From Panax quinquefolius (lineage: Eukaryota > Streptophyta > Magnoliopsida > Apiales > Araliaceae), in NCBI GenBank assembly GCA_020205615.1, contig CM035152.1:154737669-154801668 (forward strand): DNA of 64,000 nucleotides, in the 5' to 3' direction. Below, in pieces: positions 45,097 through 57,205 of the stretch. The position numbers were made by a program, and so were the translations under genes. Below the pieces are notes generated by a model. That model worked only from the letters and a program-made list of their open reading frames with translations. It made no database searches and had not been told where the DNA came from. Every line of letters begins with the position of its first letter. Position 1 is the stretch's first letter.

Positions 45097-47699
45097 TGTA
45101 AGACCCCAACTTATTATTAATGAAATTTAATTTTCTCTATTTATTATTTTGAAATAGTAAGGGTTGATTTGATTAATGTGGATAGTTATGGGTAAAATAC
45201 GCAAATATTTCAAAATAAGCAAGTGGTTATAAAATATTCATTGTTGTCGGGGAATATTCGTTTGGTCGTGGAATATTCTTGCTGTCAGGGAATATTCGTA
45301 CGACGGCGCAGTCTTTTGTGGGCCCCATAACGAAAAGCGATTGGATGAAGAAAACGACAAATATAAGTTGTTTAAAAATAATTCACAGAAGTTGTTACCG
45401 TTATCTTTCGTTAAAATACTACTCGGCGGTTAAAACACAAGAAGACACCAGATTGCACCAATTATTGATTCTTACGAATGCACTACTCAATAATGGTTAC
45501 GATAATTACCGCTCAAGATTTTTATTGATTTAATAATTGTCATGTTGATATTTTATATTGATGTTGTTTGATAATTGTCATTACACAAGATTTTTCATTA
45601 TCGAAGCAATAATTTATATTATCCTAATAATATATTAGATAACATTATTGGCAAATATCTAGAAAGTTCTCATCTAAGGAGAGGTTTGGTCACCTAATTG
45701 CTTAAGAAGGAGAAATTCTTATTGAAAGCCCTCTTTCCTGAACCGCACTGTTGTCAATATTGTGATTCTCAGTAATATTATTTGTGAATAATTAATTATT
45801 GATTCATATGATGAGGAAAATATTGATTTTATGTGGATATATATGGAGAAAATTTTTAATGTGACAATTGTTGAAAATTGAATTTTTTTTTTAAAATAAT
45901 TCATTTAATTATATTATTATATTTTAATAATATAATAATGATGATATTTTTACGATGAATGTGGGATATATGAGTATATGTGGAGGAGGAGTATTTTTGT
46001 TACCAAAAATATTTAAAGCATGTTTTATGTGTCTGTGGACCCCATTTCTTGATTGAAATTTGATTATAGCTTTGTAAAATCGTCTGCTTGTGGATTTTGG
46101 TCAATTTTTGTTTGGAATTTGGAAAACTTTCTTACTCAGTAAAGTTTTAGAGAATTGAATTTCCTATAAAAATTCATGAAGTTTCAAATTTTCTGACAAA
46201 AAAGGACTATTTATTGTGAATTATTGAAGTTCAAAGTTCAAATAATTGATTTTGGAAGTTTAAAATATTTTAAATAACAAAACGTTTTTTTCATTATGGT
46301 GTGTTACACATGTGTGTTGAATGAGCTGAATTTAGTTCTTGGAAGGTTGGCGAGAAAAAATTTAATTTATATATTAATATTATATTAAATTTTCTAACTT
46401 TTTGTGTTCTAAAGATTTTCCTATAAATAGGGTGCTTAGGTTAGAATTGAAAATTACACTTTAAACTCGAAATTTTCTCTCTATATTATCGAAATGTATT
46501 CTTGTGAGTATTTTGAGTATATTTTAGTATTGCTATATCTGGCAAGTTCAAGTCATAGCTTATATCCTGTTTTAAATTGTAAGATCTTGATCTTCTCGAG
46601 GTAAGGATATTATTTTTTTTAATGATATTATTTATTCTAATATCATTATCCAAGTATTTGATCCGAACTTTTTAATCAAATTTAGAACTTTTAGTGTCGG
46701 GGAGTTACTTATTCACGATACTAAGACTATTCACGTGATATCTGATCTTATTCACGAATACTAAGACTATTCATCGAAAAATGAAAATTTTCCTTTTCGT
46801 CTAAAATATCTATTCGGATACTAAACTTTTGATTGTATCCATATTTTGATTATTCTTGAATTTTACACCACTATGATTATTTTTGAGGTATTGTTATACA
46901 TAGATAAAACAAAGTCTTAATCCTTAATCCTTAATCCTCGTCCATTTTGTTTCACCGGATTCGCTTTTTTAAAAATATTTTCATCATCCTCGGTCCTTAA
47001 ATGATGATATTATTGAATATCTTTGGCTCAGAGTGCGAAGATGAATGATTTCGATGAATATCTTTGGTCAGTAGTGCAAAAGATGAATGAGCAGTGTTTA
47101 GATGAATACGATTAATCGATGAATATCTTTGGCGCGTAGTGCAAAGATGAATATTTGATTCCATATATATATTGATTGATGTTACATATGATAAAAGATA
47201 GACGATAAACTTTTAAATTCATACATAGAAGATAGTAGTTTGCATTCTCTACTTAACTCTTCTAATGAATTATTATTTTCATTGCGAATATTGATTTAAA
47301 ACTTTGTTGCCTATCAGATTCTATTAGATTTTTCTCTCGTCAAGACTAACGATAATTTGTTGTATATTATCTTAGTCATAATATTCTTTACCTATTAGTT
47401 GAAATTTCACCCTTTTTTTTTTTGTTCTATTTTTCTTCTCGTGACGCTAAATATAAGAAGATGCAGTCGGGGTATGGAATGAAGGTTCTAGAGAGAGTTG
47501 TTTAGTAGTCTTTCACCATTTTGTAAAATATTGTATCGATAAATGTGATGAGGATTTATTTGAGTATAGATATTATTTGTAAGATAATATTTGTATTCAA
47601 ACTCACGCTTTTCTCATTGTAATAATAAAGTTGTAGTTGTTTACGTATCTACGTATTGACAACTCGAATGGGTGATGATACCTATTTTGGGGGCGCCAT
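45097..47699 (+). repeat. 3' LTR of element E
   Basis: Pairs with 37783-40373. Differences are mainly 1-6-base indels. TATA box at 46422-46429; GTGC-loop modules at 47017-47150. Confidence 0.9.
46422..46429 (+). promoter_or_regulatory. LTR TATA box, element E 3' LTR
   Basis: TATAAATA, same position and flanks as 39117-39124. Confidence 0.6.
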
Positions 47700-49912
47700 T
47701 ACGCACTACGCCCAAGACATTCGTGTATTCATCAATGATCACGATCGTGCCAACACCGTCCCATCAACGCACTACTTCTGCCAACGGCGACTTTTGTCAC
47801 ATCATTTGTAATATTACTACCATGATTATATCGAATAATCCTCATTATAATCATACCAAGTTCATCTACGCACTACTGGTCATGTATTTACTTTCAAAAA
47901 TATAAACACGGGGATGATGACAATGATATAAGAATTCAATAAAACAAGTTCAAGAATTAATTTATCCAGGGAACTAATAACATCCAAATTTTCAACACGA
48001 TACTTATTTGAAAGTAAAATTCAAGAATCTTGTAGAATATTTCCATTTAAAAGTTTCTTGGATGTAAGCCAAGAAAATATCGAGGATATTTCACTAATTA
48101 CATGGAGATATAAATCAAAACTTTTAACCAACTGAAAGATAATAAAGAATGGAATAACAATGTAAATCACCACGCACGCGGAATTACATGTATGGTTATT
48201 CCAATGGAATAATAAATAACAACTGGCAAAAGTCGGTGAAATTCACATTCACAGCGAGGTTCCAACAGAATAATAAAGAATGGAATAACAACAAAATCAC
48301 CACGATGCAGATCTTGATGGCAAGTTATTCCAATGTAATAATAAATACTGAATAATAAATAATGGAACTAAGGTCGGGGTGAAATTAATAATTCGATGAT
48401 ATTATTCGACAGAATATTAAAGAATGGAATAATAATAAGAATTTCACCACGATGCAAGATTTTGCGTTTACAAAGTTATTCCAACATAATAATAAAGAAT
48501 GGAATAATGTAAGGATTTTACCAAGAGTATAGAAATTCACAGATACGGCGTTTATTCCAATGTAATAATAAAGAATTAACAATGTATGATTTCACCAAGA
48601 TAGTGAAATCCGTATACACGTTATTCCAGAATAATAAAGGATGGAATGACGTAAGTTCTCTTCGTGAATACAAAAGAATAACACACTTCACCGTAAAAAA
48701 AACCTGGATATCAAGTAGTGAAGTAGTAAAAACTCTTCTTCTTTCTCTCTATAATTTTTCTCTACAGTAGCCAAATGAATTAAAGAAATAATGAAGGAAT
48801 GAAACACATTTATGAAAGAATCGAGGTGTGCTTCTTGGTTTTAACGAAGGGTTAAAATGACTTTAATATCAAGAGACAACTACTATTCAAGGGCGCAATT
48901 ATTAACTTGGAACAATCAAAGTAAATAACTCTTGGAAAATTCAAGGGTCAAATAACTCTTTGAAATCGCAAGAACAAGCTTCTTATTAAAACTCGTGAAT
49001 AAGAATTTATGAATAATAATTCGTGAATAAGAACTCATAAATAAGAAGCTACTTGAATAAGAATCTCATGAATAAGAATCTAAACCACGAAAAGTTTCTC
49101 CGAATTCGATTGAACAATATAACCTCCAAACATCAATTATCATCGTAATAGATGTGATTTCTACTAACACAAATAATCCCAACATAATGAAACTATCAAA
49201 TTCATCTTTAATCAACACGAAACTTATTCATCATTAATATTATAACTCACAATATTTAGCAACTGGGTTGTTCCTGCGAAAGGAAGAGAACTTTCTAATA
49301 AAATTTCTCCCTATTTAGCCAAGCAATTGTGTGGACCAAACCTCTCCTCGATGTAACTTCAGGCATTGTAAATATTGCAATTTAATAATATGAATAACTT
49401 TGTTGCCTCAATTATCGATTTAATAATATAACGAGATAATCACGAGATGATCTTTGTGTGATAATCGAATCAATAATATGAGAGATATGACATCTGAATT
49501 ATCAGTAGAATAATCGAAATTGATAACTAAAGTGACTTCAATGGCGATCAATAATCAATACCGCGTGTACTTCTTATGGAACCAATGCATTATTCTTCGT
49601 CTTTTTACTAATGGTAGTAGTTCAATGCTTTTTAACAATAACATCTCCGCCGTTATTTATAAAATATATTTTTGTCGTTTTTTCAATCCGTATGAATAAT
49701 TTCATTGTATTCACCAACGATGATTGTCTTTGTTATAATTATTCCCTAAAAGAATATTCCCCACCAATCGAATATAATATATCAACTCTCATACTTTGCA
49801 AAATTTATAAATACTATCCATAACTATAACTTTATCTCAAATTCACACCATAATATTCAAAAAAATATTTCGAGAAAATTAAATTTTTATTCGTAAAATT
49901 TGGGGTCTCACA
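47700..49912 (-). repeat. 5' LTR of element F, second piece
   Basis: Continues 37197-37782 across element E and ends with the F terminus TGTGAGACCCC (minus). Contains the module array at about 48130-48660 and GTGAATAAGAA repeats at 48990-49085. Confidence 0.9.
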
Positions 49913-50234
49913 TCTTCTTTATTGTTTGAAATCTTGGGGCTTGAAGTATTGTTTTTTCCGTTCCCATTCCTTCTCTTTACTGTTTATCATTTTTTATTTG
50001 AATCTTTTGGGTTGTTTGTCGTCGGTGCATCTATCTTCTCATATTTTTCGGTGGTTAGATTTGGTATTTTGGTCTTATGCCCTGCTCCGGTGGATCCATG
50101 TGCTTTATGTTCGATTTGGTGGTGGATTTTAGTATTTTCTTGTTCCAATTTTGATCGTCTTTTGATCTTCGGCGATTTGCAGTTTGTCAGCGTTCTTGTT
50201 AGTTTGGGGGTAGAGTGTTGAGACCTTAGGAGGA
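49913..50234. other. Interior of MULE-like element, right part
   Basis: Begins with the second TCTTC. Strongly T/G-rich like 31300-31617, to which it was joined before F inserted. The 99-codon frame here has no recognised domain. Confidence 0.5.
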
Positions 50235-50467
50235 GCCATTAGGGCCCATAATTTTTTAATTTATTTTTATTTTCGCTAAGTTAAATTGGCCATGTCATTA
50301 GTTCTTTCTTTTATCTTTTCTTTTTAATGCCACGTATGAACCAAGTTAACGACGGTTAATTTTTTTAATAGAATGATCTTTTAATTAATTTAATAGTGTA
50401 ATTTAAAAAATTAATGATGTAATAAATAAAAACTGCCAACTATACTGAAAAAATTTTTAGTTTTGCC
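50235..50467 (-). repeat. Right TIR of MULE-like element
   Basis: Reverse complement matches 30659-30885; the outer 90 bases are clearest. Confidence 0.7.
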
Positions 50468-50477
50468 AATTTAAATG
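50468..50477. repeat. Target site duplication, right, of MULE-like element
   Basis: AATTTAAATG, identical to 30649-30658. Confidence 0.75.
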
Positions 50478-51264
50478 TATTGGTAGTATTATTGTATAAC
50501 TGTTCAAGTAATCATACAAAATCTATTAAAACAATTCAGTTTTTAATATTTATTTATAAATCATTTATACGACATGCGACTGTTAAATAATATAAAACAA
50601 TCTTTTTACAAATAATTTTTATATAATTTATTCTCTTTCAACAATCAAATAAGAATTAGATGATACATGTACATGAGATGTCAGAGCAGATGATACAGCA
50701 GCCGCCAGCCGAAACATTTTATGTGGATTGAGAGTAACACTGGAGGCCCACAAAAAGTTGCATAAGAAGTGGTCCATGGAATGCTCCATATTACGTGCGA
50801 CTTTCAATCTCTGAATGATTAGGATTTAGTTTTCAAATACTCCATCTACTTTAAAAAATGAAGGGGGGATAAATATGAATTAATACCTGATTTTTTTTAT
50901 AAAAATTTATTTTAAAATTATTTTCTCAATTTTTTTAATTATATAATTAATTTTTTTTTCATTTTATGGATTTTTCTTTTCATTTTTTTAATTAAGAATT
51001 AAATTTTTAATTTTTTCTGATTACATCTAATTGATTGTCTTACGCGTAAATCAATGGCGTAATGACGATATATACTAAAAAATTGCTTATATTTAATATT
51101 GAGTCTCATTTTAACATTAATTTTTTTAAAATTATATAATATTTTGAAAGGTCGGACCGCAGAAGGGTCCCAAATTATATATATAGTATATATAATATTT
51201 TGAACATTTGATTGAAAATTTTGGCTCTAAAAATACTGGAAGAAGTATTTTTCAATTGATGTAT
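50478..51264. other. Low-copy AT-rich DNA
   Basis: No gene, repeat or retroelement similarity seen. Long T-runs at 50890-51020. Confidence 0.5.
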
Positions 51265-51345
51265 TCTCATATATTTTGTTGTAGTCAAACTTCTCATATA
51301 TTTTGCTGTAATCGAAGGTCTTATATATTTTGTTGTAGTCGAACT
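51265..51345. repeat. 27-bp tandem repeat, three units
   Basis: TCTCATATATTTTGTTGTAG with variants at 51265, 51292 and 51319. The period of 27 bases gives the repeated 9-residue pattern seen in a minus-strand frame; not a gene. Confidence 0.8.
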
Positions 51346-51464
51346 ATTATGTTTTAAGCTCCGAAAAGACATTTTTTTGAATATAACTTGTATTTTTTAT
51401 TTTTATATTTTTATATTTTTTAGGTAAAGACAATATTTCGAAGTGGGTCTCGTTTTTATTTTTT
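51346..51464. other. Short AT-rich flank
   Basis: Nothing recognised; ends where the F-type LTR starts. Confidence 0.45.
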
Positions 51465-52299
51465 TGTGAGACCCCAGATTTTATGAATAAATATTTAATT
51501 TTTTCGAAATATTTTTTTAAATATTATGGTGTGATTTAATATAATGTTATAGTTGTGGGTAGTATTTAAAAATTTTGCAAAGTATGCAAGTTATTATAAA
51601 TATTCGATTGGTTTAATATTCTTTTGTTTGGAGAATATTCGTGACAACTGAACAATCATTAATTGGACCCTAATAACGAAAGCAATCGTCGTAGTTAGAA
51701 AACGACAAAAATATTTTATGAAAATAACGACGGATGTTTCATCACATTATCTTTATTGAACTACCCTAGAAGTAAAAATACGATGAATACGTGTGGTTGC
51801 GTAGAAGACACTAGTATTGATTATTGATGCTTAAGTGATAAGTCACTCCGGTTATAATCGCATTATTAACTACATAAAGAATTGCGTCATATATCTCTCA
51901 TATTATCGATTCGATTATTATTCTGATTATCATCTGCATAATATGTTATTTTATTAAATCAATAATTGAGACAACAAAATTATTCATATTATTAAATTGT
52001 AATATTTACAATGTCTGAAGTTCCGCTCGAGGAGAGGTTTGGCCACCTAATTACAATTGTCGATAGGAGAAATCCTTATTGAAAAACCATCTCTTTCCTT
52101 AACAACCCGTGGTTGCTAAATATTGTGAGTTATAATATTAATGATGAATAAGTTCGTGTTGATTAAAGATGAGTTTGATAGTTTTATTGTGTTGGGATTA
52201 TTTGTGTTAGTAAAAATCGACATCTATTTTGATAATAATTGATGTCTGGAGGTTATATTGTTCAATCGGATATTCTGGACATTTTTCGTGTTTGAAAGA

Positions 52300-52400
52300 T
52301 TATTCATGAGTTACTATTCACGAAGTTACTATTAATGAGTTACTATTCATTAAGTTCTTATTCACCCGATTACTATTCACTCTAGTATTGTTCACTCGAA
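52300..52400 (+). repeat. ACTATTCACG-type short repeats
   Basis: Six or seven copies of GAGTTACTATTCAC-like units every 16-18 bases. Related copies: 39378-39440 (E), 46705-46770 (E) and inverted 33500-33600 and 48990-49085 (F). Confidence 0.65.
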
Positions 52401-52540
52401 TTATTTGGGTACAATATTATTCCATTTATGAGAGATGTCTTAATTTTTCCCGACCGTTGGTTGAAATTATAATAAGAAATCAATATGGATCGTTGATTTA
52501 AAGTCTTAATAAGAATCATTCCCTTCAATATTACCAAGGT

Positions 52541-52741
52541 TTAATTGCCCTTCGCAAATAAGTAGTTGTCTCTTCAATATTACCAAGAGTTATTTGCCTC
52601 TTCTTCTGTTCGAGGGTTAATTACCCCTTTGTAAATAGTAGTTGTTTTTCAATATTACCAAGAGTTATTTACTCTTCTGTGTTAAGAGTTAATTACCCTT
52701 CGCAAATAGTAGTTGTCTTCAATATTATCAAGAGTCATTTC
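52541..52741 (+). repeat. Three ~74-bp repeats upstream of TATA box
   Basis: Each has AATTACCCTTCGCAAATAG, AGTAGTTGTCTTCAATATTA and CCAAGAGTTATTT; starts near 52541, 52617 and 52688. Located within 240 bases of the TATA box, so enhancer-like in position. Confidence 0.7.
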
Positions 52742-52780
52742 ACCCTTCGTTAAGCACTCAAGAGCCACTCTCGCTTTTTC

Positions 52781-52788
52781 TATAAATA
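52781..52788 (+). promoter_or_regulatory. LTR TATA box, F-type plus LTR
   Basis: TATAAATA followed by the GAACTCTGTAGAGAAAATTA leader shared with other LTRs. Confidence 0.6.
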
Positions 52789-53473
52789 AAAAGCTCATTT
52801 CTTCATTATTTCTTTTAATTCAATTTGAACTCTGTAGAGAAAATTATAGAGAGAGAAAGAAGAGTTGTTCGCCACTTCACTACTTGATATCCAAAGTGTT
52901 TTTACTAGAAGAGGATATTATTTGTTGTCTTCGTGAGGTGTTATTCTTCTCTTATTCATGAAGAGAACTTCATTATTTCATTCTTTATTATTCTCATTGG
53001 AATAACTCGTATACGCTGTGACACCCTATATCTTTGGTGAAATCATTCTGTTGTTCCATTCTTTATTATTCCATTGGAATAACTCGTATACGTGATTTCT
53101 CTATACTTGGTGAAATCATTTCATTATTCCATTCTTTATTATTATGTTGGAATAACTCGTAAATGCAAAGTCTTGCATACACGGTGAAATTCTTCTATTA
53201 TTCCATTCTTTAATATTCGTTTAATATCCTCGTTTGCAAAATTTCACCGACTGGTTCCATTATTTATTATTACAGATTTATTATTCTCGTTGGAATAATG
53301 CATACATCTGCAAGTCCGCATGCATGGTGATTTCATTGTTATTCCATTCTTTATTATTCTCATTGGAACATCCTCGCTTGTGTGAATTTCACCCGACTCG
53401 TTCCATTATTTATTATTCCGTATTTATTATTCTCGTTGGAATAACTCTGCTCTATGCTGGCATCAAGACGTGC

Positions 53474-53478
53474 ATGGT
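53474..53478. repeat. Target site duplication, left, of element H
   Basis: ATGGT, repeated exactly at 62173-62177. Confidence 0.88.
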
Positions 53479-55891
53479 TGTGACGCCTCAAAATTAGGTA
53501 TACGCCACCCATCTTGGGTCGCCACTTACATGGTACATAAATTCAAATACAACTTACTTAATATAACGCTGGGTATATAATACGACATAAATCGTGAGTT
53601 TGAATACAAAATATTGTCTACTATATATTATACAAACTCAAAAGGAGTCCTCATTACAACTATTATCACACTATTTCACGTAATAGTGAGGACTACTAAT
53701 GCTATCCTCCGGACCATTACTTCGCTCCCCGACTCGTCTCCAAATTTATGTTCTCATTTCTCAAGAGAATAAAGAAAGAAAGGGTGAGCTCAACTAGCCC
53801 AAAGAAGAAATATTATGACTAAGATAATGCGTAATAAATTATCATTAGCCTTCAACAAAAGTTAAACCGATAAAATACAATAGACAACCAAATTTTAATC
53901 ATGATGAATAAGCAATTCATTAAAAGAGTCAAGAGAGAATAAAGTCTACTATCTTTTAGGTTTTAAAAGGTTTTCATCAATTTTTATCACCGAGACTCAC
54001 TTTTAATAAATAAACCACCACATCTAATTATCCCCGCATACTACTGGCCAAGGATTTTCATCAAATTATCAATGGTCACGACTATACCGAATCACCCCGG
54101 TCATAATCATACCAAAAACTATCCATCATCGCATTACACAGCCACCGAGGACTTTTGTCACATCATTTATATCAAGTCATGATTATACCGAAATGATCCC
54201 CGGTCATAATCATACTAAGTTCATCTACGCATCGTAAGCCAAAGATAACATAATATAACATACGAGGATGATGACAATGACATAATAATTCAATAAAACA
54301 AGTTCAAGAATTATTTAATCCATGAATTATTAACGCCCAAATTGTCAACATGATATCGTGCTTCGTAGAGTAAAATTCAATAATGATCGAATAATATTTC
54401 CATGAAAAGATATCGGATGAAACGCAAATATCAAGGATATTCTACTAATTTCATGGAGTATAAAGTCAAAGTTTTAACCAACCGGGTATAATAAAGAATG
54501 GAATAATAAAAGAAATCACCATGCATGCGTATTGCATGATGACAAAGTTATTCCAATGTAATAATAATAACGGAACCAAAATCGTGAAATTCACAATCGG
54601 CGTGATGTTCCAACAGTAATAATAAAGATGGAACCAGGATCCTGTAAAACACACGTATAGATATTCCAACAGTAATGATAAAGATTTTAACCAGTCCTGT
54701 AAAACACATGCATGTGATGTTCCAATGTAATAATAAAATCGGAACCAGTCCTGTAAAAACACATGCATGTGATGTTCCAAATGTAATAATAAAGAATGTC
54801 ACCAAGTATAGGTAAAATCACAGACACAAAAGTTATTCCAATGTAATAAATAAAATGGAATAACATAAGGATTTCACCAAGTATAGGATATGCCACAGAT
54901 ATAAAAGTTATGTATAGGTATATCACTTTTACAAAAGTTATTCCAATGTAATAATAGTGAATGGAATAATGTAAGTTCTCTTCAAGAAGAAAGAATAACA
55001 CCTTACCGTAAAAGAACCTAATATAGAAGTAGTGAAGTAGCGTAATACTTTCTTCTTTCTATAATTTTCTCTCTATAGCTTCTCTCTCTATAATTTCTCT
55101 CTCTGTAGAGTTTCAATGAATTCGTAAGAAAATAATGAAGGAATGAGCTTCTATTTATAGGAAAATGGAATGCATAAGAATTAATCCATGAACGGTCCAT
55201 TGATTTACTTTAATCTGACGGTCCATATTTAAAGAAAAATTTTTTAAATAAAATATAATATATTCTATTTATATAAAACATTTTACTATGCAAACACTAT
55301 ACAATACTATGCAAAACACTATGCAAAAAAATACTATGCAATACTATGCATAATAAAAAATATAATATATTCTATTTATGTAATAACTTTAATAAAGTAT
55401 TCTATTTTATATAAAAGATATTTCGCTTTTATTACGTTAATAATACGAATAAAACAAAACGTCATTATCGCTATAATAATTCATATTATTAATCGACAAT
55501 AATGGAATCAAACCGAGTGACTTCTCACATAAGCATCAATAATCAATACCGCAGTGCTACTATGCAACCACACGACATCGCATTTTTTTACTACCGTAGT
55601 TCAACAAAGATCAACTGGTAAAACTTCCGTCGTTATTTCAATAAAATATTTTTGTCGCTTTCAATCCGACATAATAATTTCGCTGTGGGTCCACCAATGA
55701 TTGAGTCGTTGTACGAATATTCCCCGCTAAACCTAATATTCCCACCAATCGAATATAATATAACCACTGCATACTTTGCAAAATTTATAAATACTACCCA
55801 CAACTATAATATTATCTCAAATTCACACCATAATATTAAAAATTTATTTCGACAAAATTTAAATCTTTATTGATAAAATCTGGGTCTCACA
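53479..55891 (-). repeat. 3' LTR of element H
   Basis: TGTGACGCCTC (plus) to TCTCACA. TATA box at 55152-55159, GCATAGT cluster at 55285-55352, hairpin-type modules at 54480-54985, GTGC-loop modules at 54020-54240. Confidence 0.92.
55152..55159 (-). promoter_or_regulatory. LTR TATA box, element H 3' LTR
   Basis: TATAAATA on the minus strand in TCCTATAAATAGAAGCTC. Confidence 0.6.
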
Positions 55892-56344
55892 ATCTCCTCC
55901 TCCTTGGAATTTCGCCCTAAATTAGGGTACGACTTTGATATGATAAAGAGATGAGGATACCTTGAATACCTTTTATCGTCAAAAAATATTAAATTCATCT
56001 CCGCAATCCGCCAAAGATATTCATTAACAATTCATCTTTTGCACTACAAGCCAAAGATATATAATCAGAAACCAATAATATCGAGACTCAACTTTAATTA
56101 ATAGTATCACAACCATGAATTATCCATGCACTATCGGCTAAGGATATTCGTGTTTTCAATTACTACTATGATTATACCGAATAATCCGTGGTCATAATCA
56201 TACCAAGTCTATCAATGCACTACTACCAAAGATGACTTTTACCACATCCATGAATTAATATTTCATTGCACGAGACTCACCAATAATTAATCCATATCAT
56301 CGAATCATCCCCGCACTACAGCCGCCAAGGATATTCATTAAGTA
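55892..56344 (-). repeat. H internal 3' end with polypurine tract and GTGC-loop modules
   Basis: Minus strand ends in AAGGAGGAGGAGAT (about 55892-55905). Modules with ATCTTTGG and GTGC-type loops lie at 55990-56060 and 56120-56340. Confidence 0.7.
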
Positions 56345-57205
56345 TCATGCGACCACGAATTATCCATGCACTACTACCAAAGATAATCGTGTATTCATTA
56401 GTATCACGACCACAAATTATCCATGCACTACTACCAAAGATAATCGTGTATTCATTAAGATCACGACCACAATTATCTATGCACTACGACCAAAGATAAT
56501 CGTTAGTATTCATTAAGATCACGACCACAAATTATCCATGCACTACTACCAAAGATAATTGTGTATTCATTAAGATCACGACCACAAATTATCCACGCAC
56601 TACTACCAAAGATAATTGTGTATTCATTAAGATCACGACCACACAAATTATCCATGCACTACCGCCAAAAGATAATTGTGTATTCATTAGTATCACGACC
56701 ACAAATTATCCATGCACTACTACCAAAGATAATTGTGTATTCATTAAGATCACCACCACAAATTATCCACGACTACGGCCAAAGATAACTCGTGTATTCA
56801 TTAGTATCACGACCACAATTATCCATGCACTACTACCAAAGATAATCGTGTATTCATTAGTATCACGCACCACAAATTATCCATGCACTACTACCAAAGA
56901 TAATCGTGTATTCATTAAGATCACGACCACACAATTATCCATGCACTACGGCCAAAGATAATCGTATTCATTAGTATCACGATCACAAATTATCCATGCA
57001 CTACTACCAAAGATAATCGTGTATTCATTAGTATCACGACCACAAATTATCCATGTACTACTACCAAAGATAATTGTGTATTCATTAGTATCACGACAAC
57101 AAATTATCCACGCACTACTACCAAAGATAATCGTGTATTCATTAGTATCACGACCACAAAAATTATCCATGCACTACGGCCAAAGATAATTGTGTTTTCA
57201 ATTAC
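56345..57205 (-). repeat. 57-bp tandem array, about fifteen units (element H)
   Basis: ATTATCCATGCACTAC recurs about every 57 bases from 56359 to 57165. Units keep CACAAATTATC and GATAATTGTG-type arms. Small differences (an extra CA in CACACAAATT, TAAGATC for TAGTATC) mark sub-groups. It is the longest of the three arrays. Confidence 0.92.

Larger units (their letters stand above)
37783..47699 (+). mobile_element. Element E: Tekay-like chromovirus with complete but broken gag-pol
   Basis: LTRs 37783-40373 (2591 bp) and 45097-47699 (about 2.6 kb) flank a 4.7-kb internal region coding in order for gag, protease, RT, RNase H, integrase and chromodomain. It is inserted in the 5' LTR of F; the flanks CATGC and TACGC are an imperfect 5-bp duplication of a sequence that is CATGC or CACGC followed by ACTAC in intact LTRs. 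Many frameshifts, but the domain set identifies the lineage that could have mobilised A, B and H. Confidence 0.92.
31618..49912 (-). mobile_element. Element F: Tekay-like Ty3/gypsy retrotransposon, internally deleted, interrupted by element E
   Basis: Minus-strand element with LTRs 31618-34420 (2803 bp) and 37197-49912 (2799 bp after removing 37783-47699) and a perfect TCTTC duplication. The 2.8-kb internal part holds gag, protease and the C-terminal integrase/chromodomain region; RT, RNase H and most of integrase are absent. Equal LTR lengths and a perfect duplication show a complete insertion; its missing pol was already gone or was lost later. Confidence 0.92.
30659..50467. mobile_element. 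MULE-like DNA transposon, non-autonomous, interrupted by nested retrotransposons
   Basis: Both ends begin GGCAAAA inward, with long imperfect terminal inverted repeats (30659 to about 30885; about 50235 to 50467) and a perfect 10-bp direct repeat outside. Shared inner blocks include GTTGGCAG, TTTTATTTATTACA and ACGTGGC. Long TIRs with 9-10-bp duplications are the mark of Mutator-like elements. Without element F (31618-49912 plus one TCTTC) the element is only about 1.5 kb, and no transposase is seen. Its GT-rich interior (31240-31617 and 49913-50220) may be captured host sequence. Confidence 0.75.
51465..53478 (+). repeat. F-type LTR, plus strand, first piece
   Basis: Starts TGTGAGACCCCAG and follows the F LTR (in opposite orientation). 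Interrupted at 53478 by element H; continues at 62173 and 63051 and leaves the window. Short ACTATTCACG repeats (52300-52400), three ~74-bp repeats (52541-52741), a TATA box and hairpin-type modules (52970-53470) follow in order. Confidence 0.88.

Noticed and set aside
49922..50221. 99-codon hydrophobic frame
   Set aside because: Falls in the T/G-rich interior of the MULE-like element; residue bias follows base composition, no domain recognised.
56345..57205. CRISPR-like look of regularly spaced repeats
   Set aside because: The whole 57-bp unit repeats, without unique spacers, inside a plant LTR retrotransposon.
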